A stretch of 40,754 nucleotides of DNA from Magnetococcales bacterium (lineage in GTDB: Bacteria > Pseudomonadota > Magnetococcia > Magnetococcales > JADGCL01), in assembly GCA_015229005.1 (NCBI GenBank), contig JADGCL010000025.1, positions 1 through 40,754 on the forward strand, read 5' to 3'. Below the pieces are notes generated by a model. The model was not told the DNA's origin. It searched no databases and was given only the letters and a program-made list of their open reading frames with translations. Positions 10,693 to 19,509 of this stretch are shown piece by piece. Each line of letters starts with the position of its first letter. Within the stretch, counting starts at the first letter, position 1. A program made the position numbers and the translations under genes.

Positions 10693-11541
10693 TCAGCGAT
10701 CTGCGTTGTATATCTGTGCCATTTCCGAATCGCCGATCGCCCGGCTGTACATGCGGACGTCATCGATTGCCCCCCCAAAGAGGTGACCGACGGCGTTGCT
10801 ATCCGTCGGGAGTCTCCACGCACCAATGTACATTGGGTTGTCGCTTGTTCTTGCTGCCGGGGCGGATGTGAATTCCTCTGTTTTCTGTCCGTTCACATAG
10901 AGCCTTGTCTTCTCTCCAGGGGTGAATGTCATCCCGAGGAGTACCCACGAATCCAACGAGAACGTAGTCGTTCCACACTCAGTATATCTTTGGTTGGCTG
11001 TTCCATTGACCTCGTAACAAATCTTATCGGGATCGGCGCCAATCCTATAATCTGGGTAGAGCGATGGGGAAGCGCCTTTCGCTATTATTGAGTTCGCCGT
11101 GTCCGCTCCGCTCGACTTTACCCATGCCAGGATAGAAAATCCCGAGGAGAATTTTATTGTCGCCGAGCTGTTGACAGAAATATAGTTTCCAACTCCATCG
11201 AAAGAATAAGCTGAACTGGCATTTCCGAACCTATCCGCCGTCAGCGATGCCCCAACTACTGTCCCATTATTGTTGTTACCGCTTTCGTCATTCGCATTAC
11301 CGTTGAATGGATAATACGCGACCAAGCCATCCGTCGATATCATGGAATTCCTTTTGAGTTGATCGATAATATTCTTTTGGGCGTTCAATTTCTGAATCAA
11401 GTAGTCGAAATTACCATTCACCTCGGAAGACTTGATGGTTGTCCCGGACGAAAAAGTGTACGGTATAGCTAGATTCTCAGCTTGTGCACTTCCTGCAAAC
11501 AAAACAAAGGTGGCAACAGCAACAATCCTCATGGTGTCCAT
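10693..11541 (-). CDS. Secreted LamG-like (concanavalin fold) protein
   Basis: A 282-residue exported protein. The ATG at 11541 follows a GGAGGG site by 8 bases; the signal peptide ends near SAQA/EN. The N-terminal mature part (AIPYTFSSGTTIKSSEVN) resembles the leader segment of many tail-fibre-like secreted proteins and is followed by a short coiled-coil (LIQKLNAQKNIIDQLKR). From about residue 75 comes a LamG/jellyroll domain: GLVAYYPFNGNANDESG, FSILAWVKSS, LYVNGQKTEEF, GAIDDVRMYSRAI. Such domains usually bind carbohydrate or other surface ligands. The base composition is clearly less GC-rich than the neighbours, so it may have been acquired. Confidence 0.82.
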   Translation of the reverse strand: MDTMRIVAVATFVLFAGSAQAENLAIPYTFSSGTTIKSSEVNGNFDYLIQKLNAQKNIIDQLKRNSMISTDGLVAYYPFNGNANDESGNNNNGTVVGASLTADRFGNASSAYSFDGVGNYISVNSSATIKFSSGFSILAWVKSSGADTANSIIAKGASPSLYPDYRIGADPDKICYEVNGTANQRYTECGTTTFSLDSWVLLGMTFTPGEKTRLYVNGQKTEEFTSAPAARTSDNPMYIGAWRLPTDSNAVGHLFGGAIDDVRMYSRAIGDSEMAQIYNADR

Positions 11542-12450
11542 CTTTATTGCCCTCCGGAGCTTATCAATTGAGAACACGTCGCACCTTGCGGTGGACAATT
11601 TTCGTTTACAGTTGCCCTTGCTGGGTTCCACAGTTCGCTGTTGCTGTGGCGCACCCGACTCATTGGCAGGGTGACAACGGCGGTGATGACCGGGACGCAG
11701 ACCGTCGGCGCGGTGGCCTCGATGGGAAGGGAGAAGAGACCGGACGAAGTGGTCCTGACGACCGAGCCAGCACCAGCGTCACTGCCAGCGATGGATGCGA
11801 ACGGAAGGGTGGTTCTCGCGGGGGAGGTGAGTGCGGACCGGGTTGGTGCGCGACTCAGGGAGGCGGCAACGACGCCGCTGCGGGGGTCTGTCGGCGGCGA
11901 CCGCATCGCTCCAAGATCGTCCTCTGCGGGGCGGAAAGGCAACAGGGGAGCCACGAGTAGCTGCGCAGCTACCCCCCCCCCCCCGCACAGAGAGGAGCTT
12001 GGGTGTGGGGACTTCATGCGCAGAAGAGCGCTGTCCGATAGTCGGAACGTGGCCCCGGTCACCTTGGTTCCCCTCCTGGGCTTTCTCGATACGCTAGAGC
12101 TTGAGGAAATGTTCGGGAAAAACCAGCCGGGTGCCAGTAGGCACCAACTTGGTTGCCTTTGTCAAGACCATCCGCGCCCTTGGACCCGCCCCCAGGTCTC
12201 AGGGTCAAGGTTTCCAATTTTTTCTCCGAACCTGTCGGCGGTGGTCCACCGGTCCTTCTCCATGGGGGGAATTGACCGGGAGACGGGGGGACGGTCGGAA
12301 GGAACGGGGAGCCGGATCGGCGCGAGAGGTGGTGGAGAGGGGACTTGAGGGGGAGACCGGTTTGCTGGTAGGGTTCGCGGTCGAACTTTTTCTTTCCGGG
12401 TGTTACCCAGTCAGTCACAACGCTCGATCGGGCAGAGAGGGACCCGCGTC
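11542..12450. other. Gene-poor interval with homopolymer tract
   Basis: About 900 bases without a gene I can support. A minus-strand frame (12062 down to 11544) ends just before the LamG gene and its last part (LFSLPIEATAPTVC, then SELWNPARATVNENCPP) looks more protein-like than a random frame, so a decayed secreted-protein gene is possible. That frame is crossed by a run of 13 C at 11972-11984 (G on the minus strand). A TTGACA hexamer on the minus strand near 12165 could be a -35 box, without a clear -10. The 3' end is the leader of dapA. Confidence 0.4.
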
Positions 12451-13329
12451 ATGAAATGGGAAGGTGTCTGGGCGGCGGTGATCACGCCGTTCAAGGAAGG
12501 CCGGCTGGACGAAGAGGCCTTTGGTCGGCTGATCGACCATCTGGTGGCGGGTGGGATCGATGGCCTGGTCCCGTGTGGCACGACCGGTGAGTCGGCCACC
12601 CTGACCCACGAGGAACACGAGGCGGTCATCCGGGCCTGCCTGGCCCGAGCCAAGGGTCGGGTCCCGGTGGTCGCCGGGACGGGGTCGAATTCCACCAGCG
12701 AGTCGATCGCCCTGACGCGGGCGGCGAAGGAGGCCGGCGCCGACGCCGCCCTCCTGATCACCCCCTACTACAACAAGCCGACACAGGAGGGGCTCTATCG
12801 CCACTATCGCGCCGTGGCCGAGGCGGTGGATATCCCTATCGTCCTGTACAACGTCCCGGGGCGGACGGCGGTGGACATGAAGCCCGAGACGGTCGCCCGC
12901 CTGGCCGAGATCCCCAACATCGTCGCCATCAAGGAGGCCACCGGGGACATGCAGCGGGCCTCGCAGATTCGTGTTCTCTGCGGTGACCGGATCACCCTCT
13001 TCTCGGGGGACGACGCCACCTTTTTTCCGTTTCTGGCGGTTGGTGGCAAGGGGTGCATCTCGGTGGTGGCCAATATCGCCCCGAGGCGGATCGCGGCCCT
13101 GTGGCAGGCCTGGAAGCGGGGCGACCTCGTCGCGGCGCGGGCCGAACACGAGGCCCTGCTGGAGATCAACGGCCTGCTCTTCTGCGAAACGAGCCCGATT
13201 CCGGTCAAGGCGGCCGCCGAGATGCTCGGTCTGGCGGGGCCGGAGATCCGTATGCCCCTGACCCCGATCACGGAGGCCAACCGCCAGCGTCTGCGACGGT
13301 CCATGGAGACGCTCGGCCTTTTCGCCTAG
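12451..13329 (+). CDS. dapA: 4-hydroxy-tetrahydrodipicolinate synthase
   Basis: Condenses pyruvate with aspartate semialdehyde in the diaminopimelate/lysine pathway, supplying peptidoglycan and protein synthesis. The 292-residue length equals that of the E. coli enzyme and all catalytic residues sit at the same positions: Thr44-Thr45 in PCGTTGES, Tyr133 in YNVPGRT, Arg138 and the Schiff-base Lys161 in AIKEATGD. Also present are the LLITPYYNKPTQEG and GDDATFFPFLAVGGKG segments. The ATG at 12451 has a GAGAGGGAC site; the frame remains open to 12400 without family similarity. The cytochrome genes and smpB follow on the same strand. Confidence 0.97.
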   Translation: MKWEGVWAAVITPFKEGRLDEEAFGRLIDHLVAGGIDGLVPCGTTGESATLTHEEHEAVIRACLARAKGRVPVVAGTGSNSTSESIALTRAAKEAGADAALLITPYYNKPTQEGLYRHYRAVAEAVDIPIVLYNVPGRTAVDMKPETVARLAEIPNIVAIKEATGDMQRASQIRVLCGDRITLFSGDDATFFPFLAVGGKGCISVVANIAPRRIAALWQAWKRGDLVAARAEHEALLEINGLLFCETSPIPVKAAAEMLGLAGPEIRMPLTPITEANRQRLRRSMETLGLFA

Positions 13330-13402
13330 AATGCGCATTCCTCCCATGGCAGCGTTCGGCGTGGGAGTTTTCCGTTTGGCCATCTTTCGGGTTAGGAGAG
13401 CA

Positions 13403-13807
13403 ATGATGAAGAAGACGGCGCTGTTGTTCATGGGTTCGCTTCTCGCTTTGACCGTGATGGGGGGGCAGGCCCAGGCCGGTGATGCCGAGGCCGGCAAGAA
13501 GAGTGTCGAGGCGAAGTGCCTCGCCTGCCACGATTTCGGTGCGGTGTTCTCCAAGGCGGGCAAGGTCGGGCCCCCGCTGCAGGGTGCTGTCGTCGGTCGG
13601 GCTGCGGGCAAGGACGCGGCCTACAAGTACTCCAAGCCCTTCCTCGACAAGGCCGCGACCGGTCTGACCTGGGATGAGGCGACGCTGGACACCTATCTCA
13701 AGAAGCCGGGTGATTTCATCAAAGGGACCAAGATGATGGCCTTCCCCGGGATTGCCGATGACGCCGAGCGGGCCAATGTCATTGCCTTCCTGAAGACCCT
13801 GAAGTAG
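13403..13807 (+). CDS. Periplasmic mono-haem cytochrome c
   Basis: Class I c-type cytochrome of 134 residues, a periplasmic electron carrier. It has a signal peptide (about 1-25, ending GGQAQA), a single haem motif CLACH with Cys39, Cys42 and His43, the KVGPPLQGAVVGR loop and a candidate axial Met in KMMAFPG, in the layout of small cytochrome c/c2 proteins. Two consecutive ATG codons follow an AGGAG; 13403 is listed but 13406 has better spacing. It resembles each half of the di-haem protein 360 bp downstream, so the two likely arose by duplication. Confidence 0.92.
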   Translation: MMKKTALLFMGSLLALTVMGGQAQAGDAEAGKKSVEAKCLACHDFGAVFSKAGKVGPPLQGAVVGRAAGKDAAYKYSKPFLDKAATGLTWDEATLDTYLKKPGDFIKGTKMMAFPGIADDAERANVIAFLKTLK

Positions 13808-13815
13808 TCGTTCCC

Positions 13816-14005
13816 GGTAAACGGATCGTCGCCCGCCAGGGGATGGCAGGCCGATTCGATGGTTCAGGCCGGCTCGGAGGTGCGGGCCGGCTCGGCGTGG
13901 GGTGGTCTCCCGCGCTGGATTCGGAAAGAGGGGCGGGGAGGTGTCACGCCCCTCCGGGTTGGGAGAGTCCAGGGAGGGACTTTTCCGACGCCCGGGTCCC
14001 GGTGC
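13816..14005. repeat. Degenerate copy of the compound hairpin block
   Basis: The 357-base gap between the two cytochrome genes contains a series of inverted repeats in the same order as the block after hisS: a CCGCCAGGGGATGGCAGG element, a GGCCGGCTCG pair, GAGGGGCG/CGCCCCTC (about 13928-13954), a GGAGAGTCC-AGGGAG-GGACTTTTCC hairpin (about 13961-13986), and a CCCGGG pair (13991-14010). The shared AGGGA(T/G) loops and flanking words such as ATTCGG and GGGTTG show common origin with 2342-2488. The rest of the gap up to 14164 shows nothing I recognise. Confidence 0.6.
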
Positions 14006-14164
14006 CCGGGCCAGGAAGTCGGGTGCGCAGGAAGCGAAGGATCGATCGGGGGGGGGGCGTCAGGACCGCTTTCCCGATGATTCGTTCAGGAAGGGGATGT
14101 CACGATGCTCTGATGGGGTGGTCGGTCCGGTGGTCGGTATTTCCTCTCCGGTGGGTGAACGAGC

Positions 14165-15034
14165 ATGGAGAAATACAAGGACCTTGTGGCCATCCTCGTC
14201 GGTTTTCTTCTGCTGGGCCTGGTGGCGCTCTTCTCCCTCAAATACGAGGATCGGTTCGTCAGCACCATCCACGGTGATCTGGACCAGGGGGGTGATCTCT
14301 ACGTGGATCGCGGCAGACGCGCAGCCAGCGCTTGTGTTCCCTGCCACGATCTGACGCCGGCGCGGCGCATGTCCCGGGTCGGGCCACCGCTCTGGGGGGT
14401 GTACGGCAGGCCTGCCGGTCAGGTCGCGGGTTACCCCTATTCGACCGCGTATCTGGCCCGGGCCGCCGCCGGTCTGGTCTGGGACGAGGCCAGCCTGGAG
14501 CAGTTCCTCAGCAATCCGCGCCAGTTCATTCCTGGCAACAAGATGGCCTTCACCGGGGTCCGACAGGAGGCGGAGCTGGCGGACCTGATCCTCTTTCTGA
14601 GGTCGCTTGATGACAGGAAGCCCCCTCCGGCAAAGGGGCAGACCGCCGCTCGGGTTGCTGATGGCGGAGGCGCTTCCCGGCCGTTGCTTGAAATGCCGGT
14701 GGATAGGGCGGCGCGTGACGAGGCCAGGAGACGACGGACCACTGTGGCGGTGGAACGGTGTCTCCTCTGTCACGATTTGACGCGCAAGCGGGAGATTGTC
14801 GTGGGGCCGCCTCTGTGGGGGGTGGTGGGCCGGCGGGCGGGGCAGGTCAGGAAGTTCCGTTATACCGCCGCGTTCCTGGAGAGGACCCGGGGGATGACCT
14901 GGACGAGCGCCAATCTCGACCGTTTCCTCGCCGATCCCAAGGGGTTTGCCCCGGGAACGCGGATGCTCTTCGAGGGGCTGCGGCAGGAATCCGAGCGTCA
15001 CGACGCCATTGCCTTTCTCAAGACCTTGCATTGA
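14165..15034 (+). CDS. Membrane-anchored di-haem cytochrome c
   Basis: A 289-residue protein with an N-terminal uncleaved-type anchor (about residues 7-25, LVAILVGFLLLGLVALFSL) and two cytochrome c domains. Haem motif 1 is CVPCH (Cys57, Cys60, His61) and motif 2 is CLLCH (Cys199, Cys202, His203). Each domain carries VGPPLWGV and a Met in NKMAF or TRMLF that can be the sixth ligand. The halves are similar to each other and to the preceding mono-haem protein. It probably shuttles electrons at the periplasmic face of the inner membrane; the partner complex is not in the window. A proline-rich linker (KPPPAKGQ) and charged stretch join the domains. Confidence 0.9.
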   Translation: MEKYKDLVAILVGFLLLGLVALFSLKYEDRFVSTIHGDLDQGGDLYVDRGRRAASACVPCHDLTPARRMSRVGPPLWGVYGRPAGQVAGYPYSTAYLARAAAGLVWDEASLEQFLSNPRQFIPGNKMAFTGVRQEAELADLILFLRSLDDRKPPPAKGQTAARVADGGGASRPLLEMPVDRAARDEARRRRTTVAVERCLLCHDLTRKREIVVGPPLWGVVGRRAGQVRKFRYTAAFLERTRGMTWTSANLDRFLADPKGFAPGTRMLFEGLRQESERHDAIAFLKTLH

Positions 15035-15100
15035 GTTGAGAGCGCGTGCCCGGAGGCGTTTCCGGGCCGGCGGCGGGGGATGACCCGGGGTTGCCAAGCC

Positions 15101-15565
15101 ATGTCCATCAAGATGATAGCGAACAATCGCAAGGCGCGGTTCAATTATGAGATCCTCGAGGTCTTCGAGGCCGGTGTCGCCTTGGAGGGGACCGAGGTCA
15201 AGAGTCTGCGCGCCGGCAAAATCAATCTCGACGACTCCTACGCGACCGTCCACTTCGAAGAGTTGATGTGGTTGAACGCCAACATCCCGGAATATTCCCA
15301 CGGCAACATTCACAACCACGATCCCCGTCGCAGTCGCAAGCTGCTCATGCATCGACGCGAGATCAAGCGCCTCATCGGGATCACCCGGGAGAAGGGGTTG
15401 ACCCTCATCCCCACCCGGGTCTACTGGAAGGGAAGCCGGGTCAAGGTGGAGATCGGGGTTGGGAAGGGGAAGAAGCTCTACGACAAGCGCAAGACCCAGG
15501 AGACCCGGGACTGGCAGCGGGACAAGGAGAGACTTCTCAAGGAGGGCGGGCGGGGCGAGGATTGA
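15101..15565 (+). CDS. smpB: SsrA-binding protein SmpB
   Basis: Binds tmRNA and brings it to stalled ribosomes for trans-translation. The 154-residue protein has the family motifs NRKARFNYEI, GVALEGTEVKSLRAGKINL, HRREIKRL and the basic C-terminal tail KLYDKRKTQETRDWQRD. The frame opens at 15080 but the ATG at 15101 (MSIKMIANNRKA) gives the conventional N-terminus; its ribosome site is weak. The tmRNA gene itself is not visible in this window. Confidence 0.96.
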   Translation: MSIKMIANNRKARFNYEILEVFEAGVALEGTEVKSLRAGKINLDDSYATVHFEELMWLNANIPEYSHGNIHNHDPRRSRKLLMHRREIKRLIGITREKGLTLIPTRVYWKGSRVKVEIGVGKGKKLYDKRKTQETRDWQRDKERLLKEGGRGED

Positions 15566-15605
15566 GGCCGATCTTTTTGAAAAACCATCAAAAAAAGGGA
15601 GAGGT

Positions 15606-15627
15606 GTGGAGGGGTTCCCCCCTCCAC
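15606..15627. terminator. Hairpin between smpB and the convergent histidine kinase gene
   Basis: Perfect 9-bp stem GTGGAGGGG with loop TTCC, placed between two converging genes, 40 bp after the smpB stop. A T-containing stretch (TCTGTCTTTGATCTT) follows on the plus strand. It could serve both directions. Confidence 0.6.
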
Positions 15628-15683
15628 GGTCTGTCTTTGATCTTGCCTTTCAAGATGTGCAATCTTTGACTGAAGCGACCATA

Positions 15684-16985
15684 TCAGGCCTGGGAGGCGC
15701 CGCTGCCGGGGAGGGGTGCCGCCGGCAGGGTCACTGTCACTGTCGTTCCCTCCGTCTCGGAGGTGACCATGGTGATCCCACCCCCCTGGGTTTCGGCCAT
15801 CAGCCGCGCCGAGTAGGTCCCGAGGCCGGTGCCGAAGGGTTTTCCCATGGTGGTGTATTTCTCGAAGAACCGGTCGCGAATCGCCTCCGGGACCGCCCCC
15901 GGGTTGCGGATCTCGATCATGACCCGGGCCCCGCGATACAATCCGATCCTGATCGTGCCCCCGCCCGGCGCGGCCTCCACCGCGTTCTTGAGGAGGTTGG
16001 CGAGCATCGTGTAGCAGAGGGAATCCTCTCCCATTACCTCGAACGGGGTCCCCGCCGGCAGGGGCCTGCGGTCGAGGCGAAGCTCCCAGGTGAGGCCTTT
16101 CGACCGGGCCAGGGAGTCCTGCTCCCGGCGAATCGCTTCCAGGATGGGAACGAGATTGGTCTGTCTGGGCACCGGCTTGTAGATCCCCCTCTCCATCTTG
16201 AAAATGTCGAGTGACAGATTGACCAGGCGCAGGGCCTTGGAGCCCGAATCGTGGATGATCCGGATCCAGTCGCGGGTTTCGTCATCGAGTCGGGAGTCGT
16301 GGAGCAGGAGGTCGGAAAATTCGATGACGCTGTTCAGGGGGGATTTCAGGTCGTGGCGGGTGATCTGCTCCACGTCCCGGCGCAGTTTCTCCAGTTCCTG
16401 CATGCTGTGGTATTCGCGCTCCCGCGCCTCGGCCCGTTTTTCCGGGGTCAGATCCCGGGAGTAGCCGACCGAACCGACCACCTGGCCGAAGGCGTTGTGG
16501 ATCCGGGCGGCGATGAGGCGCACCGGGAAGAGTTCACCGTTCTTCCGCCGTCCGGTCACTTCGCCGGAGAAGAAACCCACCGTCCGCATCTGCTCGACCA
16601 CCAGGCGCGAATTGGCCTCGTCCCCGTAGAGCATATCCACCGGCTGCCCCATGACATCCCGGGCCTCGTAACCATACACCCCCTCCGCAGCCCTGTTGAA
16701 GACATAGATGCAGCGGTTTTCGTCGACCGAGATGATCATGTCGGCGGAGAGATCGATGATCTTGCGCACATATTCGCTCTCCTCCGTCAGGAGGCGCATG
16801 ATCTCGCGATAGGAGAGTCCCCGCTGGCTGCGCCGTTCCATCGGTGTCAGGCGATCCCGGGGATCCTCTTCGTCCTCGGTCTCCATGTCGGGGGTGAGCT
16901 TCGCCAGGAGCAGCCGGCGCTGGCGCGGAGTAAGACCTTCCACCCCTGTCATCCAGAGGTTGAAATCCGCTGTACGCATTGGCAT
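15684..16985 (-). CDS. Soluble PAS-domain sensor histidine kinase
   Basis: Cytoplasmic two-component sensor of 433 residues without membrane segments. A PAS domain (about 70-182, DMIISVDENRCIYVFNRAA to SVGYSRDLTPEKR) is followed by a dimerisation/phospho-acceptor helix with His211 in ITRHDLKSPLNSV and an ATPase domain with N-box LLKNAVEAA and G-box GTGLGTYSARL. The N-terminal 60 residues (LTPRQRRLLLAKLTPDME) are not recognised. No response regulator is adjacent, so it is an orphan kinase; the ligand of the PAS domain is unknown. Confidence 0.9.
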   Translation of the reverse strand: MPMRTADFNLWMTGVEGLTPRQRRLLLAKLTPDMETEDEEDPRDRLTPMERRSQRGLSYREIMRLLTEESEYVRKIIDLSADMIISVDENRCIYVFNRAAEGVYGYEARDVMGQPVDMLYGDEANSRLVVEQMRTVGFFSGEVTGRRKNGELFPVRLIAARIHNAFGQVVGSVGYSRDLTPEKRAEAREREYHSMQELEKLRRDVEQITRHDLKSPLNSVIEFSDLLLHDSRLDDETRDWIRIIHDSGSKALRLVNLSLDIFKMERGIYKPVPRQTNLVPILEAIRREQDSLARSKGLTWELRLDRRPLPAGTPFEVMGEDSLCYTMLANLLKNAVEAAPGGGTIRIGLYRGARVMIEIRNPGAVPEAIRDRFFEKYTTMGKPFGTGLGTYSARLMAETQGGGITMVTSETEGTTVTVTLPAAPLPGSGASQA

Positions 16986-17017
16986 ACCCTCCGTCTCTTC
17001 AAAAAGATAATATCAAA

Positions 17018-17051
17018 AGTGGTTGGGGGAGTCCGAGGGGGAGGCGCTGCC
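17018..17051. repeat. Dispersed GC-rich repeat, copy 1
   Basis: A 34-base word beginning AGTGGTTGGGGGAG and ending CTGCC, upstream of the kinase gene. It recurs at 30921-30954 with two mismatches; both copies are preceded by a short A/T-rich stretch (ATAATA) and followed by a C-rich run able to pair with the G-rich part. It is likely a genome-wide intergenic repeat. The rest of the 17000-17150 gap shows nothing else. Confidence 0.7.
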
Positions 17052-17153
17052 GCCCCCCAGCCCCTTTTGGGTAGTACGATTGTGCAGCCAACGGCCAACG
17101 GTGCGATGGCCACCGGTTTTGGAGCATCATTGTGGGGCAGGTGAGGGCCGTGT

Positions 17154-17951
17154 TCAAAGGAACCGAACGTAAATATCCCCATAGGTGACCGAGGGGGGGG
17201 CCGAGCGCAGATGTCCCAGGATCACCTCGGGCGAATCCCATTGCGCCAGGGCGAGGGTCATGCTCTCCCCGATCGCGTAGTTGCACTCCAGTGGTCCGAG
17301 TGCCGCCAGCCGTGCCAGCGAACGGCGGGAGGCTTCCAGGAATTCGGGGGTGAACTCCAGGGAGAGAAACCGGAGTGGCCGGCTCAACCCCTTGAGGACT
17401 TCCTCTTCGTAACCCTCGACATCGATCTTCACCAATTGCGGCACCCCGAAGCGGGCGATCATCCCGTCGAGGGTGAGCATCTCCACCTTTTCGACCCGAT
17501 CCCAGCGCCAGCCGTCGAAGCGACCGGTCTTTTCCACGGTCTTGATCCATTCCCGGGACATCGACGAGAGCATGTGCAGGTCGCAGATTTGAATCTCCGC
17601 CTCGCCCGGGGTGGCGCCGAGGACGTTCCTCAGGATGGTGACCCCCGGGGAGTTGCGGAACATCTTCCTCAGGATCATCACGCAGAAATCCTGCGGCTCG
17701 ACCGCGACCACCACCGCCCCCAGGCGCGCAAACACCTTGGTGCGATTACCGATATTGGCGCCGATATCGAAGCAGAGATCCCCCTCCCGGAGGAACTGGC
17801 GGTAGAAGTCGAAGCGCCGCTGATCCATTTCGTCCCAGCGCCGGATCTCGCTGCGGGCGGTCTTCCAGGAACGAAATTGGCGATAAAGGGCGGTCTGCCG
17901 CTTCCATCGTTTGAACCAGCCGACCCGGCGCTTTCCTGTGGGAGTCGTCAC
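17154..17951 (-). CDS. FkbM family methyltransferase
   Basis: SAM-dependent methyltransferase of the FkbM type, 265 residues. The SAM-binding motif is LCFDIGANIGNRTKVFA (Asp62 to about Ala76), followed by the acidic residue after beta-2 in VVAVEPQ and by the motif IV-like VKIDVEGYEEEVLKGL. These enzymes typically O-methylate sugars in polysaccharides or natural products. The basic N-terminus (KRRVGWFKRWKRQ) may touch the membrane. It follows the glycosyltransferase gene by 55 bp on the same strand, which supports glycan decoration as its role; the substrate is unknown. Confidence 0.9.
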   Translation of the reverse strand: MTTPTGKRRVGWFKRWKRQTALYRQFRSWKTARSEIRRWDEMDQRRFDFYRQFLREGDLCFDIGANIGNRTKVFARLGAVVVAVEPQDFCVMILRKMFRNSPGVTILRNVLGATPGEAEIQICDLHMLSSMSREWIKTVEKTGRFDGWRWDRVEKVEMLTLDGMIARFGVPQLVKIDVEGYEEEVLKGLSRPLRFLSLEFTPEFLEASRRSLARLAALGPLECNYAIGESMTLALAQWDSPEVILGHLRSAPPSVTYGDIYVRFL

Positions 17952-18006
17952 TCCGCCCCTCCGTATCGAGACATGTCCGCGAGAATAGCCGCGTTCCTTG
18001 CCATGG

Positions 18007-19236
18007 TTACCCTGTTTCTCCGTTTTGAAACATCCCCGCGAGAACCGCCGCGTTCTTCGCCAGATGATACTCTGCCAGGACCCGACGACGCCCGGCCTCT
18101 CCCAATTTTTGACACAGCTCCGGGTCGGCCGCCAACCTTGCCAGGGCGGTGGCGATCGCCTCGCTGTCGCCGGGTTCGGTGAGAAACCCCGTCTCGCCCT
18201 CGATGACCAGCTCCGGGATGCCCGACAACCGGCTCGACACCACTGGCCGCTCGCAGGCCATCGCCTCCATGAGGGCGACGGGGATCCCCTCGCGTTCGCC
18301 CTCGGGCCCCATCACCGAGGTCAGGGCCACCACATCCGCCGACTGCATCCGCAGGGCCACCTCCGGACCGGGGAGTGGCCCGTGGAGGATCACCTCGCCT
18401 GTGAGTCCCGCTGCCTCGAGCTGTCGCCGGATGGATGATGCCTCGGGTCCGTCGCCCACCAGGTGCAGGCGAAAACGCCACCCCCTCTCCTTGAGGAGCC
18501 GGCACCCCTCCAGGAGAAAGGCGTGTCCCTTGACCAGACGGAAGGAGGCGACGCACAAAATCTCCAGGGGAGCGCCGGGTTGGCGGCTTCGCGCTGGTGG
18601 TGGGAGGAAGCGGTCGGGGTCGACCCCGCAGCGAACCACCCGGCTCTTTGCCCTGACCCAGGGGCCGAAGGCCTCCTCGAAATAGCGGACATTGTAGTCG
18701 GAGATGGTGACGGCGAAGGCGGCGGCGCGGAGTTTGACGTCAAGCATCCGCGTCTCCTTGTGGATGTCGGAGCCGTGGCCGGTGAAGGAGAAGGGGATGC
18801 CGGTCAGGCGGTGGACGATCAGCGCGGCCAGGGCGGGATGGGTGGCGAAGTGGGCGTGGATGTGGCGCACCCCGAGCTGTTCCATCCTCCGGGCGAAAAG
18901 GGCCGCCTTGGGGAAGGTTCCCAGGGCCCCTTTGAGGAGTCGACGGCTCCGCCAGCTCCCGGCGAAGACCTCGGCGAACATCCGCAGGTAGGCCCCGGGG
19001 CGGCGCCGCAGGTAGTGGCCGTGGGCTGCCAGGATCGACCAGGAGATCAGGGGGAGGTAATGGGCCGTCCCGGCGAGGCGGGCCGCTTCGGGGTGGGCCA
19101 CCTTCTCCCGCTCCCGAAGGAGGGGAAAAAGGAGGACCGGGATCCCCAGCCGCTCGATCGCGAGGATCTCGTGAAGGACGAAGGTCTCGGTGATCTTCGG
19201 GAACCGGGAGACGATGTAGGCGACGGGGGCTGGCAT
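18007..19236 (-). CDS. Glycosyltransferase (GT4-like), exopolysaccharide type
   Basis: Retaining GT-B glycosyltransferase of 409 residues from the ATG at 19236 (MPAPVAYIVSRFPKITETF). The N-terminal domain has the HIHAHFATHPA and GHGSDIHKET segments typical of colanic-acid-type transferases. The C-terminal nucleotide-sugar domain has LEILCVASFRLVKGHAFLLEG and the E-x7-E type motif in EGIPVALMEAMACERPVV. It is probably a cytoplasmic enzyme adding a sugar to a lipid-linked intermediate; donor and acceptor cannot be read. The downstream FkbM gene is likely in the same transcript. Confidence 0.9.
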   Translation of the reverse strand: MPAPVAYIVSRFPKITETFVLHEILAIERLGIPVLLFPLLREREKVAHPEAARLAGTAHYLPLISWSILAAHGHYLRRRPGAYLRMFAEVFAGSWRSRRLLKGALGTFPKAALFARRMEQLGVRHIHAHFATHPALAALIVHRLTGIPFSFTGHGSDIHKETRMLDVKLRAAAFAVTISDYNVRYFEEAFGPWVRAKSRVVRCGVDPDRFLPPPARSRQPGAPLEILCVASFRLVKGHAFLLEGCRLLKERGWRFRLHLVGDGPEASSIRRQLEAAGLTGEVILHGPLPGPEVALRMQSADVVALTSVMGPEGEREGIPVALMEAMACERPVVSSRLSGIPELVIEGETGFLTEPGDSEAIATALARLAADPELCQKLGEAGRRRVLAEYHLAKNAAVLAGMFQNGETG

Positions 19237-19412
19237 GGAGCGATCGTCCGCAGAGTGGAGTGGGACCGGCTCGGAGCGGGACCGGTCTGGCGACCAACGG
19301 GGTGTCAAGGTGACACGAGCCCCCGGGATGAGGCAAGGGGGTGGTGGAACCCTCCTTCGGATCTCCCGTTTTCGGGGGTGGAAGATACCGTTCCGGAAAG
19401 AGAGATCCTGCC

Positions 19413-19453
19413 AAAAAAAACGGGCCGCGGGGAGATCGCTTCCCCACGGCCCG
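19413..19453 (-). terminator. Rho-independent terminator
   Basis: Stem of 13 bp with one mismatch (CGGGCCG and GGGGA arms), 7-base loop, and eight consecutive T after the stem on the minus strand. It lies 57 bp beyond the stop of the repeat-protein gene at 19510 and is the clearest intrinsic terminator in the window. The remainder of 19237-19509 shows no gene. Confidence 0.9.
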
Positions 19454-19509
19454 GTCCCGGACTCGCTGGCACGACGAAGGCGAATCCTTGTTATTCTGTT
19501 TCCTGCGGC

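Noticed and set aside
11641-12348. 235-codon plus-strand frame
   Set aside because: No ribosome site, no recognisable motif, and it is crossed by the C13 run; kept only as part of the gene-poor interval.
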